A stretch of DNA of 23,882 nt. Origin: Planctomycetaceae bacterium. GTDB lineage: Bacteria > Planctomycetota > Planctomycetia > Planctomycetales > Planctomycetaceae. Positions 7,812 to 16,509 of this stretch are shown here, piece after piece (position 1 is the first letter of the stretch; every line of letters starts with the position of its first letter). The translations under genes were made by a program, and so were the position numbers. The stretch covers positions 3,105-26,986 of the forward strand of contig JALTOP010000031.1 of assembly GCA_027000105.1 (NCBI GenBank), given 5' to 3'. Below the pieces are notes generated by a model. That model ran no database searches. It saw only the letters and a program-made list of their open reading frames with translations, and was not told the DNA's origin.

Positions 7812-9749
7812 CGGCCTTGGCTTGTTTGGTCTGTCCGTCTGCTCTCGTGTTGGTGGCTTTTTATCCTGTAAAATATCGGGCAGTATGATTTCCTGCTCTT
7901 TACTGGCTGGATCTTTTCTGGCCGGTGGTCGGGGTCTGCCGTACCCGTCCAGTGGATCCTTGAGGTTGAAGGAGTTTTCAGCCGGTTCGTCTCCTGCGGG
8001 ATACTGTTCCGAATTTTCTGTTGGCGCTAACGCGGTTGGATAACAGGCCTGGCGACCAAAACCGACCGGCCCGATGAATCGCATTCGTTCCTGCACGAAG
8101 CGAATTCCGTGAGTTTCCAGGATGGTACCGGTTTGACGCTCCAGATTGGAGAGTTCGATATTGTACTGGGTCAACGCTTGTGCCTGGGAACTGACGGAGT
8201 TTCCCCAGGAAGTAATGGCTTGCAAGACGTTCAGAAACTGCAGAAGTTCGGCTTGTTTTGCTCCCATCTGACGCGCCAGATTATCCTGAGCCGCCTCCCT
8301 GGTAATCGTGAAGGCTTCGTACTGTTCATAAAATTGATCCAGATTCCGAACGGTCAGCGCCAATTGATGCACCGCGCTGTGCAGTCCCTGATCGAGATTC
8401 GCCTGATCTCGTTTTACGATCAATTCCTGTTGTCGAACGGCTGCCCTGGCCTGTCTCAAGCCGAGCGGAACAGAGAAATTCACGCCGAGAGACCAGTCGG
8501 CAAATTCGCCGCCGTTTGTGGAGATGTATGTTCGCGCGGGGGTTCGTCCACGCAGTCCGTCCCAACGGTAGGAAGCCACAGCATCCAGGCGGGGCAGCGC
8601 ATTGTTTTGAGCGGAAACAACCCGTTGCTGGTCTGCTTCGAGGATCAATTTCAGTTCGATCAAATCCGGGCGATACGTTTCAGCCAGGCTCACCAGTTCT
8701 TCCCACTGGAATTCAATACGTTCCCGATGCGGTGGCGTTGTCGGAATAACTTCCCCCACTTCAGTGGGAGAAATTCCCAATATGTTCAACAACGCTGCTT
8801 CTCTTTGCAGAACATTACTTTTGGCGGTGATGAGTGAAGCACGAAAGTTGGCCAGCGAAACCCTTGCCTGGGCGACATCGGCCACATTGGCGAATCCGTT
8901 TTTCAATCGTGCTTCTTCCCGCTGTAAAAGGAAATCACTTTGTTTGACCTGTTGCTCACGTGCCCAGCGATCTGTTCTGGCAAAAACCAGGTTCCAGTAC
9001 GCTTCAATCACTCCCCGCGTCAAATTCTGAACAGAATCTTTCAGTTGAAAAAAAGAACGTTCGGTGTCGATTCCCGCAATGAGCACGGGGGCCAGATTCG
9101 GCCCGATTCCGCCTCCCTGTAACAGCGGTTGCACGTAGCTCAATTCGGAAAAGTGATTGATCTGCGGATTTAACGGAAGCAGTCCCTGATCGATATCACT
9201 GCGGGTTGCTCCGAAGCGAAGTGTTGTGGTTCCTCCGTTCGGATTCACCTTGCTGATCGAACCATCCAGAACATAGGAATCGTTTTCGGAACCGACAATT
9301 TGTGCACCAGGAGGAGCCCCGCTGAAAGCACCACTCGGAGTTTCGTTCAAACTGAATGTGTTGTTGATATTCAATCTGGGATCGAACCGACCGCGAGATT
9401 GGTCGATTGCGGTATTGGCAATGGCGGGGTCATAAATGGTTCGCCCGGAAGATGCAGCCGTAATCCCACCAAGAACCCGAATGACATCTGCATTGTCCAA
9501 GGCGATGCGGATCGCTTCATCGAGAGAGAGACGCAGTTCTTCCTCTCCATTGACCTGATGCGAGACGGTTCGCGGTTCCGAAAATGTCGTCAGAGCAGCT
9601 TTCGGCAGCGATTCCGGTTTGCGATGCACCATTTTTCGCTGTTCCGGAGCAATCACGCATCGCACCTTTCGGTAACACTGGCAACCAGCCAGCATGACCG
9701 TGCTGATCAGCATCAGCGCAACTACTCTGTCAAACGGAAAAATCGTCAT
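7719..9749 (-). CDS. TolC-family outer-membrane efflux lipoprotein
   Basis: The 676-residue protein begins with a lipoprotein signal, MLISTVMLAGC, with the lipid-accepting Cys at 23. After a linker come two outer-membrane-efflux (OEP) repeats, seen as long heptad-rich helices such as LNILGISPTEVGEVIP and ARAAVRQQELIVKRDQANLDQGLHSAVHQLALTVRNLDQFYEQYEAF. It is longer than typical TolC (under 500). The extra comprises an N-terminal linker (about 24-80) and a Pro/Lys/Glu-rich tail of roughly 120 residues. The last 30 residues are encoded antisense to the permease 3' end. The start has a good AAGGA 5 bp before the ATG. The ATPase gene lies 41 bp upstream on the same strand. It would form the outer-membrane duct of the tripartite exporter. 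Confidence 0.9.
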   Translation of the reverse strand: MTIFPFDRVVALMLISTVMLAGCQCYRKVRCVIAPEQRKMVHRKPESLPKAALTTFSEPRTVSHQVNGEEELRLSLDEAIRIALDNADVIRVLGGITAASSGRTIYDPAIANTAIDQSRGRFDPRLNINNTFSLNETPSGAFSGAPPGAQIVGSENDSYVLDGSISKVNPNGGTTTLRFGATRSDIDQGLLPLNPQINHFSELSYVQPLLQGGGIGPNLAPVLIAGIDTERSFFQLKDSVQNLTRGVIEAYWNLVFARTDRWAREQQVKQSDFLLQREEARLKNGFANVADVAQARVSLANFRASLITAKSNVLQREAALLNILGISPTEVGEVIPTTPPHRERIEFQWEELVSLAETYRPDLIELKLILEADQQRVVSAQNNALPRLDAVASYRWDGLRGRTPARTYISTNGGEFADWSLGVNFSVPLGLRQARAAVRQQELIVKRDQANLDQGLHSAVHQLALTVRNLDQFYEQYEAFTITREAAQDNLARQMGAKQAELLQFLNVLQAITSWGNSVSSQAQALTQYNIELSNLERQTGTILETHGIRFVQERMRFIGPVGFGRQACYPTALAPTENSEQYPAGDEPAENSFNLKDPLDGYGRPRPPARKDPASKEQEIILPDILQDKKPPTREQTDRPNKPRPLFVPQGIDWIEATGLPGGIKTEEDTDAARE

Positions 9750-9790
9750 GATCCTTATATCGATCGGACGAGATGACCGATCAACTCATT

Positions 9791-10558
9791 TCATGACGTT
9801 CCGGCGGTACAATCATCGGTTTCTACCAATGCTACGGATTCTAACGATTGTAGAGTTTGCATGGCGACTTCGAAGTCATGGGAATCGGCTGCGATCACGC
9901 CATCGTGCATCACGACCACGCGATCTGCATTGCGGGCGACGTTCTGGTCATGTGTAACGATTATAACGGTCAGGTGCTTTTCGGTATTTAATTCGCGAAA
10001 CAGACGGATGACATCCCGACTTGTTTTGGAGTCGAGATTCCCGGTTGGCTCGTCTCCCATCAAAATGGAAGGATTGTTGACCAGCGCCCGGGCAATGGCG
10101 ACACGTTGCTGCTGTCCTCCGGAAAGCTGACTGGGGTGATGATGCAGACGATCCCCCAGACCAACAGACTTCAGGGCTTCAGTGGCTCGTTCCCGTCTCT
10201 GTCTCGGACTGACACCCTTCGCATACAACAGCGGCAGTTCAACATTCTCCAAAGCTGTCGTTCTGGAAAGCAGATTGAAATTCTGAAAAACAAAGCCGAG
10301 GTGTTGATTGCGAATCGCGGCTCGTTGATCTTTCGTCATCGTGACGACTTCTTTTCCGTCCAGCAGGTAACTGCCTGAAGTGGGACGATCCAGACAGCCG
10401 AGCGTGTTCATCAAGGTCGATTTCCCCGAACCGGAAGGCCCGATCAGCGCGACGTACTCCCCCTTTTCAATGGTGAGTGTCGCATTCTGCAGGGCAACAA
10501 CCTGCACCTCGCCAAGATCGTAGACCTTTCGGACATCCTTCAGGACAATCAAAGACAT
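9791..10558 (-). CDS. ABC transporter ATP-binding protein, MacB/LolD type
   Basis: The 255-residue nucleotide-binding protein has every ABC motif intact: Walker A GPSGSGKST (40-48), Q-loop Q92, signature LSGGQ (145-149), Walker B ILMGDE (165-170), D-loop NLDS (174-177) and switch His 203. The N-terminus (LKDVRKVYDLGEVQVVALQNATLTI) is typical of the MacB/LolD/FtsE group that powers FtsX-type permeases. It therefore most likely pairs with the separate permease at 6579-7811. A C-terminal tail of about 25 residues beyond the usual end has no recognised motif. It lies between the CPBP protease gene (65 bp upstream) and the TolC-like gene (41 bp downstream), all on the minus strand, suggesting one operon. 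Confidence 0.93.
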   Translation of the reverse strand: MSLIVLKDVRKVYDLGEVQVVALQNATLTIEKGEYVALIGPSGSGKSTLMNTLGCLDRPTSGSYLLDGKEVVTMTKDQRAAIRNQHLGFVFQNFNLLSRTTALENVELPLLYAKGVSPRQRRERATEALKSVGLGDRLHHHPSQLSGGQQQRVAIARALVNNPSILMGDEPTGNLDSKTSRDVIRLFRELNTEKHLTVIIVTHDQNVARNADRVVVMHDGVIAADSHDFEVAMQTLQSLESVALVETDDCTAGTS

Positions 10559-10623
10559 ACGGAGAGTTTCTTTTCAGAAAGAAGCCGATTTTCGGGAAGA
10601 AGCTGATTGAAGATACACTTCTA

Positions 10624-11256
10624 CTACCACTCGAATTCGTTTTCGGTTTCGGCTTCTTCCTCATACAGGGCATCGCCGAATGTTTTTCTTGCTTCCCGAG
10701 CGATCACGATGAACGCCAGAAAATCGTACAGGGCATGGCAGACAATTGGAACCAGCAGATTTCGTTCACCGGTTGCGTCAAACAGCCAGCCAAGAAACAG
10801 GCCGCTCAGTGCAGTAAAAATCATGTAGAGCCAGGTGATGGAATGAACCAGGCCAAAGACAATACTGCTCACGCCCAGACCAACCGAGTAGCCGCCCATT
10901 GATTCGAGCCAGCTCATCAAAAAACCGCGAAACAGAACTTCTTCGCCGAGTCCTGCCAACAGGGAAATCAAAGCCAGTTCCAACAGTGTGCACTTTGCCA
11001 GTTCTTTACCAATGGTTGCAATAATCCGATCCTGAATGGATCGTAGCGGATCGAAAGGCAAATGTTCCAGTCCCATCACCAGCAGAAAAAGAACGATTCC
11101 AGCCAAAGAACCCCACATCAGTGCAGTCCAGTTCCAGTGAATCTGGTCTGCCACCTCTACGGAAAATACCCAGCCCAGAAAAAGACCGATCACCAGCATC
11201 GCAAATTCAAAGAATCCCGCTGAGTACAGAAAGTCTTCATGATTATGATCAGACAA
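10624..11256 (-). CDS. CPBP-family intramembrane glutamic endopeptidase (TTG start)
   Basis: The 210-residue membrane protein has about five to six hydrophobic segments. It carries the three CPBP/CAAX-protease motifs in order: EEVLFR (105-110, catalytic glutamates), FGLVH (134-138) and HALYD (174-178). In this family (Rce1, bacterial CPBP proteins) these residues activate water for peptide cleavage within the membrane. The codon at 11254-11256 is TTG, preceded by AAAGGG about 10 bp upstream. The next in-frame ATG (residue 20) would cut into the first helix, so TTG is preferred. It is first in the minus-strand run with the ABC ATPase and TolC-like genes. A role in maturing or turning over an exported peptide is conceivable, but nothing in the sequence proves a link. 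Confidence 0.85.
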   Translation of the reverse strand: MSDHNHEDFLYSAGFFEFAMLVIGLFLGWVFSVEVADQIHWNWTALMWGSLAGIVLFLLVMGLEHLPFDPLRSIQDRIIATIGKELAKCTLLELALISLLAGLGEEVLFRGFLMSWLESMGGYSVGLGVSSIVFGLVHSITWLYMIFTALSGLFLGWLFDATGERNLLVPIVCHALYDFLAFIVIAREARKTFGDALYEEEAETENEFEW

Positions 11257-11677
11257 AAGAGTTTGCCCTTTACAAAAAGTTGGTCATTTCAGGATCGGCA
11301 TGGGGAATGTATCTCCTATTGTACATCAAACAGGGGACAGGGCAAACGGGTCGCTGCTGTCGTTCGGGAGATTTGCTTTTGCCTGCCTGTGCAAACGAGA
11401 GAAACTGTCAAGTCTTTCAGGTCTTTCCGTACGCTGCCAACGGATCGGCGATCAAAAGAGTTGCGAACAACCAGCGAACAAGTGAAACCTGTAAAACGAA
11501 GCAGGTCACGGAAATTGTTGATCGGCTTGTTTCCCGAACCTTTAGAGGTCTGATCAAGTTTGTTGCAGATTCTGATTCTTGTTACACTCCACCGTGGTTG
11601 TTTCCGCGAGCCGGAATCGTCGGAAATATCCGGGAACTTGCGGGCCGGGTCGATACGCCATCTGTGACACTCTCCAC
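11257..11677. other. Gene-free stretch between CPBP gene and rhodanese repeats
   Basis: This stretch of about 420 bp separates the divergent CPBP protease gene (minus) from the rhodanese region (plus). Open frames crossing it have no recognisable motifs, overlap each other in several frames and lack ribosome sites. Promoters for both flanking units should lie here, but I see no convincing -35/-10 pair. Confidence 0.5.
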
Positions 11678-11734
11678 CAATGCAGGATACGAAAAACAAT
11701 GCAGGATACGAAAAACAATGCAGGATACGAAAAA
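11678..11734 (+). repeat. Three perfect 19-bp tandem repeats, each with an AGGA and an ATG
   Basis: The unit CAATGCAGGATACGAAAAA occurs at 11678-11696, 11697-11715 and 11716-11734 without mismatch. Each copy has an ATG near its start and an AGGA 8-11 bp before the next ATG, so the array amplifies a translation-initiation-like module. Because 19 is not a multiple of 3, the successive ATGs (11680, 11699, 11718) fall in three different frames. The last base of the array is also the A of the likely rhodanese start codon at 11734. Confidence 0.9.
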
Positions 11735-12072
11735 TGCCCCATGAAAATCCGCTCGAAACAAGCCCGCAGGAAGTCAAAAACAGGTTGGATCGGAAAGATG
11801 ACTTCGTTCTGCTCGATTGCAGGGAACAGGGGGAGTACGATCTGGTTCATATCGAAAACTCCCGATTGCTGCCGATGAGTGAATTGGAAACAAGGGTGGG
11901 GGAGTTGGGCGACCTGAAAGAGAAAGAAATTGTCGTGTACTGTCATCATGGTCGCAGAAGTATGATGGTCACAACATGGATGCTCGCTCACGGCTTCTCC
12001 CATGTGAAAAGCATGGCGGGCGGAATTGACCGCTGGTCGGAAGAAATTGATCCGAGCTTGCAGCGCTACTGA
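11734..12072 (+). CDS. Rhodanese-like single-domain protein
   Basis: The 112-residue cytoplasmic protein consists of one rhodanese domain. FVLLDCREQGEYDLVHIENSRLLPMSEL (24-51) is the family's N-terminal half. The active-site loop is CHHGRRS (70-76) with Cys70 as the persulfide-carrying nucleophile, followed by GFSHVKSMAGGIDRWSEEIDPSLQRY. The loop and the DxR element resemble the sulfur-transferring rhodanese domains attached to MoeB/ThiF-type proteins. I chose the ATG at 11734 because AGGA lies 8 bp before it and the domain begins right after. An in-frame ATG at 11680 would add 18 residues encoded by the 19-bp repeats, which look non-native. The asparagine synthetase gene follows after 137 bp on the same strand. 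Sulfur acceptor unknown. Confidence 0.9.
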   Translation: MPHENPLETSPQEVKNRLDRKDDFVLLDCREQGEYDLVHIENSRLLPMSELETRVGELGDLKEKEIVVYCHHGRRSMMVTTWMLAHGFSHVKSMAGGIDRWSEEIDPSLQRY

Positions 12073-12209
12073 GAAAACAGTAACCCGATGGTTGCGTTCA
12101 GATTTGTGTGCGGAGTTGTGCAGGGTTGTGCGGGTTTGATCTGCCTGCTGGCCGGTGCGTTTCGTGCAACTTGAATCTTGCGAATTTACTGAATCAGGGA
12201 TGATATCAC

Positions 12210-14138
12210 GTGTGCGGAATTTTGGGAGTTGTTGCGAAGCAGGGATCTGCTCTGGATCTGACCGATTCCGAGCTTGTGGCGATGCGCGATACCATGTTTG
12301 CACGCGGGCCGGATGAAGCCGGTCTGGTGCGTATCGAAAATCGTGCGGCGATGGCTCATCGTCGTCTGTCGATCCGTGATCCCGACCAGGGGCAACAGCC
12401 GTGGATTTCCGATGATGGGAGATACACACTCATTTACAATGGAGAGTTATACAACACCGACGAACTGGAAAAGGTCACGGCCGCCCATTTTTCCGAACCT
12501 TTGCAGACCCACTGTGATACCGAACTGCTGATGCGTCTGTTTCAGGTTTATGGAGCCGAGACGCCTCGATACTTGAGAGGGATGTTCGCTTGCGGATTCT
12601 ATGATTCAAAATTGGGGCGTCTTACCTTGTTACGGGATCGCTTTGGCATCAAACCACTCTATTATGCCTGCATCGGGAATGAGTTCATTTTTGCCAGCAG
12701 TCCGGCCGCGATTTTGAAGCATCCACGGTTTGTCGCTGAACCATATTGGCCTGCGATTACGCACTATCTGCAAACATTGCGAACTGCTTTCGATGACAAA
12801 ACACCCATCAAGGGGATTCATCAGGTTCCTGCCGGGTGCCTGTTGCAATTGGACGAAGCCGGGCTACAGATTTCCCGCTACTGGAATTATCCCCGTTCTT
12901 CCAACAGTGCTTCTTACAGGGAAACGCTTGAATTGTTCGAACAGGTCTTCTCCGAAGCTGTCAGCACCCGGATGGTAAGTGACGTACCGGTGGGGATGAT
13001 GCTTTCAGGTGGTGTCGATTCATCACTTCTGGGGGTGTATGTCAGAAAAAATCTGGGGAGAGACTTTGTCGCTGAGTGTGGAGTCGGGAACAACGGCTAC
13101 GCAACGGATGATGAAACGTACGCAAAAATCGCAGCCGGGCATTTGGGATGCCGGTTCCAGACGGTGTCTGTCGATGAGAAAGAATATCGGGAATCGTGGG
13201 CAAAATTGATCAGGGAAAACGGATTGCCTCTGGCGACGCCTTCGGATGTGATTATCTATCATCTTGCCCGATCATTGAAAGAGAAGGTGGGGGTTGTCCT
13301 TGGTGGCGAGGGAGCTGACGAATTGCTTTGTGGCTATTCCACGCTGCATGGTGCAGGACGGGATTATGATTTATTGCGACAAATTGCCGGGGAACCGGCA
13401 TCGATATCCCCGGCGTTGCGGAAACGCTTCGCAGACAGCTTCGCCAGAACATATCGGACCGATTCCTTTTCCAGCCTGGCGGAGCATTATTTTGCGCTGG
13501 CAAGTTTGATTCCGCCTCAGGGGATAAGCATGTTGCTGAACTCTGGCAGGAATCACGAGGAGGAAATGATCGCCTGTTACAGGAATCTGCTGAAACAGGT
13601 TCCTGATTCCGATGACCAGGCTTTTTCCAGTTCGCCGGGACTGGCGGGAATGATCCAATTGCTCCATCGGGTTAATCTGGAGACGTTACTTGCCCGTCTG
13701 GATCGTTCAACAATGGCCGCTTCTCTGGAGGCGCGGGTTCCCTTTACCGATCACCATTTGGTAGAAAGGATATGGCCGACTCCATTCGAACATCGCTTTC
13801 GCGTTGATCCCAACTCTCCCGACCCGTATCGCTCGGCGGTGGAACTGGATCAACGTGGCGAACTCCAGACAAAACGCATCCTGCGCGATCTCGCTTCCCG
13901 AACACTTCCTGAAGAACTGGCATTTCGAAAAAAGCAGAGTTTCCCGACTCCCGTTGCTTCCTGGCTGCAGGATCCGTGGAGGCAATGGAGTGAAAAGTTG
14001 ATCCTGCAGAATTCCTTTATGCGGGAATATTTCCAACGCAGACCGCTTCAGGAATTGGTGCAAAATCCGCAGGCAGCCGGCATGTGGATCTGGCCCCTGC
14101 TGAACCTTGCCCTTTGGAGCGACGAAGTGTTCCGATAG
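12210..14138 (+). CDS. asnB: Asparagine synthetase, glutamine-hydrolysing (GTG start)
   Basis: The 642-residue class II amidotransferase makes asparagine from aspartate, glutamine and ATP. The N-terminal Ntn-hydrolase glutaminase domain (about 2-210) starts MCGILGVV, with Cys2 as the nucleophile. It has AHRRLSIRD (49-57) and YNGELYN (76-82) for glutamine binding and RDRFGIKPLYY (142-152). The synthetase domain has the ATP pyrophosphatase loop SGGVDSS (266-272) and GGEGADEL (365-372). The start must be the GTG at 12210, because Cys2 has to follow the initiator residue; GGGA lies about 9 bp upstream. A related enzyme, such as one amidating a peptidoglycan or secondary-metabolite acid, cannot be excluded by eye, but full motif conservation favours AsnB. 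It is convergent with the anti-sigma/DUF1549 gene. Confidence 0.92.
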   Translation: MCGILGVVAKQGSALDLTDSELVAMRDTMFARGPDEAGLVRIENRAAMAHRRLSIRDPDQGQQPWISDDGRYTLIYNGELYNTDELEKVTAAHFSEPLQTHCDTELLMRLFQVYGAETPRYLRGMFACGFYDSKLGRLTLLRDRFGIKPLYYACIGNEFIFASSPAAILKHPRFVAEPYWPAITHYLQTLRTAFDDKTPIKGIHQVPAGCLLQLDEAGLQISRYWNYPRSSNSASYRETLELFEQVFSEAVSTRMVSDVPVGMMLSGGVDSSLLGVYVRKNLGRDFVAECGVGNNGYATDDETYAKIAAGHLGCRFQTVSVDEKEYRESWAKLIRENGLPLATPSDVIIYHLARSLKEKVGVVLGGEGADELLCGYSTLHGAGRDYDLLRQIAGEPASISPALRKRFADSFARTYRTDSFSSLAEHYFALASLIPPQGISMLLNSGRNHEEEMIACYRNLLKQVPDSDDQAFSSSPGLAGMIQLLHRVNLETLLARLDRSTMAASLEARVPFTDHHLVERIWPTPFEHRFRVDPNSPDPYRSAVELDQRGELQTKRILRDLASRTLPEELAFRKKQSFPTPVASWLQDPWRQWSEKLILQNSFMREYFQRRPLQELVQNPQAAGMWIWPLLNLALWSDEVFR

Positions 14139-14238
14139 CGGGGCTTCGTAAACAATCACTTCGCGGGAAGCACGCAGTTTTGAGGACACTGCACGGCCGG
14201 GAAAAGTCCGCAATCAGGTTCTGTAATCGGCTCCGACG

Positions 14239-14266
14239 ATCAGTGGTTGATAATCAGTGGTTGATA
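14239..14266 (+). repeat. Perfect 14-bp tandem duplication at the 3' end of the DUF1549 fusion gene
   Basis: ATCAGTGGTTGATA occurs twice head to tail, at 14239-14252 and 14253-14266. The right copy encodes the final residues and the stop of the minus-strand gene ending at 14254; the left copy is just beyond the stop. The protein ends the same way (IINH, stop) with one copy or two, so the duplication is neutral for the coding sequence. Confidence 0.85.
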
Positions 14267-16509
14267 ATGAACTCGCTGGAATTAAGATACGCCCACATGA
14301 CATCTTCAAGCTGTCCTGCGAGCAGGCGTCTTCTTTCAACCGGATTATTCAACCCCTTCAGTTGATGGATCATTTTGCGGAACAGGACAATTTCGCCGGG
14401 CTTCGGCTCACGAGACAGAATCGCCAGACAGACTGTTTCAAACTTCTTGAGATCGGAGCCGGTATGTCCAATCAGACTGGCAGTAAAACGGCTCGAATCG
14501 GGGGATATCGTCCTGTTGATCAACTCGCCATTCATCATCATCAGGGCCTGGGTGATCGTGCCCTGGAAATGGTTTGATTCGCCATTTTCGTCGTTATCGA
14601 GGGACTCGACGAATTGCAATACCCACGATTCCCTGTTTTCAAGGTGACGGTTCCAATCGTCGCTGCTGTGCGGGTAGTTTCCCGAAATTTCAACAAGCGA
14701 ATTGTAGAGTTGTTCCGGAGACAGAGGTTTGAAATACATGTGCGAAAAGGCGGGTGGGTCGCCCCACTGCGGGGTATCCTGTCGGTTTTCCGGTAGTGGA
14801 TGACTGGAAAGCCGATACGGTCGGGAAAGGCAAATCCAGCGAACAAGCCGTTTGATGTCGTAACCGCTGGCGACAAAGGATCGCGAAAGCGTCTCGAACA
14901 GTTTCGGATGGGAAGGGGGATTGTGCGGGCCGATGTCATCAATCGGGAGCGTGAAGCCGTATCCGAAAAAATGCGACCACGTTCGGTTCACAAAAGATTG
15001 TGCAATAAGCGGATCGTCCCCTTCAACCAGCAATTTGGCCAGTTCCTGCCGCCGGATAACGGTTTTGTCATCCGAGACCTTATGGCCATTAAAGCGAGGA
15101 TAGGCAACCTGCATCAGTCCGGAACGGGTTTCATAGTAAGTTGGGCCACCAACAGGTTGGTCTGTCAGCAGGTAGGCTGTCTGCTGTTGATTCGCATCAG
15201 TCGTCATTTGGGGGGCCGCGACGACTTTTGCCTGTTTGAAGAAGCTGTTCAGTTCCCAAAACTGTCGCTGTGTTGTTTCGTAGAACGGGTGTCGGTGGCA
15301 TTGGGCACACTGGATCTGTGTGCCAAGCAATGTACGAGCCACAAAGGCTGTCGCAGGAACGGCCTGATTGTTCAAATGCGCAACCAGAAAGTTCGCAGGA
15401 CCATTTTTCTTTGGATCTCCCTGAGCCGAAATCAGATCACTGACAACCAGACTCCACGGGGCGTTTTCAGTAATCGAATGACGGAGGTATTTCAGTAACG
15501 CAAGACGATCAACATGTTTGTTGGGGGAACGACCAACAAGCAAATTCGTCCAGCGTGTTGCCCAGCTCATCGCGAATTCAGGAGATTCGAGCAAACGATC
15601 CACCAATCTGCGTTCCCGACCCGTTCGCTCATCATTCAGGAAATGGCTGAGTTCTGTCGCCGTTGGAATACGGCCGGCCAGATCAAGATAGACCCGTCTG
15701 CACCATTCATGGTCATCCGCAACAGGGGAAGGAGTGATCGATTGGTCGATCCATCCCTGTTTGATTCGTTGATTGATCACCTCAACGATTTGTCGGTCAT
15801 CTATCAACTGCGGCGCAGAAGGCGAACCAGGTTCGGATGTCTCCTTTTTCGAATCTGCTTGAGCGGTCGAAATCGGATTTGACTGTTGCTCCCATTTGAT
15901 GTCCGGCAGTTTGGGCGGAAGATCGGGCTCAGCCATCCTCTCAGAGTTCTGTTTATCGCCGGGACTGGGACTGCTATCGTTGCTGACCAATTCATCCGAT
16001 GTCGCTATATCCGAAGTTACCACTTCGCCGGGCTGATTCTGTTTGACGACCGGATCGTGCTGTTTCGCAGGGGAAAGCGCCCAGAAGCCGGACACCATGA
16101 AAGTTAGCAGAAGTGCCGCAACCAGTGTTCCTGCCGTTTTTCGTGATGAATATGACGAAGAAGGCCGTGAGGAAGAAACGAATTCGCTGGTGTCAAGCTC
16201 TCCGGTAGTCAGGGAAGAGTTGATCGGTTCCAGAGCCGCCTCGGCAACAAAGGACTCCACCAACTGCTTCAGTCGAGTGTTGTTTTGAAGCTGCTCCTGT
16301 TTATTTTCGGTGGGGTTCGCATCGGAAATTGCCAGATCCCAGTGCAAGGTGCTGTGGATATCCAGGTAGCGAATGTAATAATCCCTCGCAGCAGGATCGT
16401 TTTTGACAATTCTGCTGATTTCGTCCGCCCCTTTTTGATCAAGACTCTGTTCGCAGAGTTGATCCAGAAGACGTGAAAATCGGGGATATTTCTGAAGAAT
16501 TTCTTTCAT
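14254..16509 (-). CDS. Anti-sigma-like / DUF1549 / DUF1553 fusion membrane protein with CxxCH
   Basis: The 751-residue protein has four parts. Residues 1-95 are a soluble helical domain (FSRLLDQLCEQSLDQKGADEI, then NDPAARDYYIRYLDIHSTLHWDL) like the cytoplasmic N-terminus of planctomycete FecR-type anti-sigma proteins. Residues about 125-145 form one membrane helix. Residues 146-235 are a Ser/Pro/Asp-rich linker. From about 238 comes DUF1549 (PSCyt2) with CAQCH at 401-405, a possible c-type haem site, then DUF1553 (PSD1) with VNRTWSHFFGYGF and DIGPHNPPSHP. With the N-terminus inside, the CxxCH lies in the periplasm, where haem attachment occurs. The ATG at 16509 overlaps the sigma-factor stop as ATGA, indicating translational coupling; a longer frame to 16545 would run inside the sigma gene. 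It probably restrains the sigma factor and senses an envelope signal. Confidence 0.85.
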   Translation of the reverse strand: MKEILQKYPRFSRLLDQLCEQSLDQKGADEISRIVKNDPAARDYYIRYLDIHSTLHWDLAISDANPTENKQEQLQNNTRLKQLVESFVAEAALEPINSSLTTGELDTSEFVSSSRPSSSYSSRKTAGTLVAALLLTFMVSGFWALSPAKQHDPVVKQNQPGEVVTSDIATSDELVSNDSSPSPGDKQNSERMAEPDLPPKLPDIKWEQQSNPISTAQADSKKETSEPGSPSAPQLIDDRQIVEVINQRIKQGWIDQSITPSPVADDHEWCRRVYLDLAGRIPTATELSHFLNDERTGRERRLVDRLLESPEFAMSWATRWTNLLVGRSPNKHVDRLALLKYLRHSITENAPWSLVVSDLISAQGDPKKNGPANFLVAHLNNQAVPATAFVARTLLGTQIQCAQCHRHPFYETTQRQFWELNSFFKQAKVVAAPQMTTDANQQQTAYLLTDQPVGGPTYYETRSGLMQVAYPRFNGHKVSDDKTVIRRQELAKLLVEGDDPLIAQSFVNRTWSHFFGYGFTLPIDDIGPHNPPSHPKLFETLSRSFVASGYDIKRLVRWICLSRPYRLSSHPLPENRQDTPQWGDPPAFSHMYFKPLSPEQLYNSLVEISGNYPHSSDDWNRHLENRESWVLQFVESLDNDENGESNHFQGTITQALMMMNGELINRTISPDSSRFTASLIGHTGSDLKKFETVCLAILSREPKPGEIVLFRKMIHQLKGLNNPVERRRLLAGQLEDVMWAYLNSSEFIINH

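Noticed and set aside
8109..8837. Plus-strand open frame of 242 codons
   Set aside because: Shadow of the TolC-like gene, whose lipobox and efflux helices are clear.
11680..11733. Rhodanese start at the first repeat ATG
   Set aside because: It would add 18 residues encoded entirely by the repeats; the ATG at 11734 has its own AGGA and directly precedes the domain. It cannot be fully excluded.
11678..11734. CRISPR array
   Set aside because: The 19-bp units are directly adjacent with no spacers and only three copies; there are no cas genes.
11554..12429. Minus-strand open frame of 291 codons
   Set aside because: It crosses the 19-bp repeats, the rhodanese and the start of asnB in antisense and has a His/Gln/Arg-rich composition without motifs.
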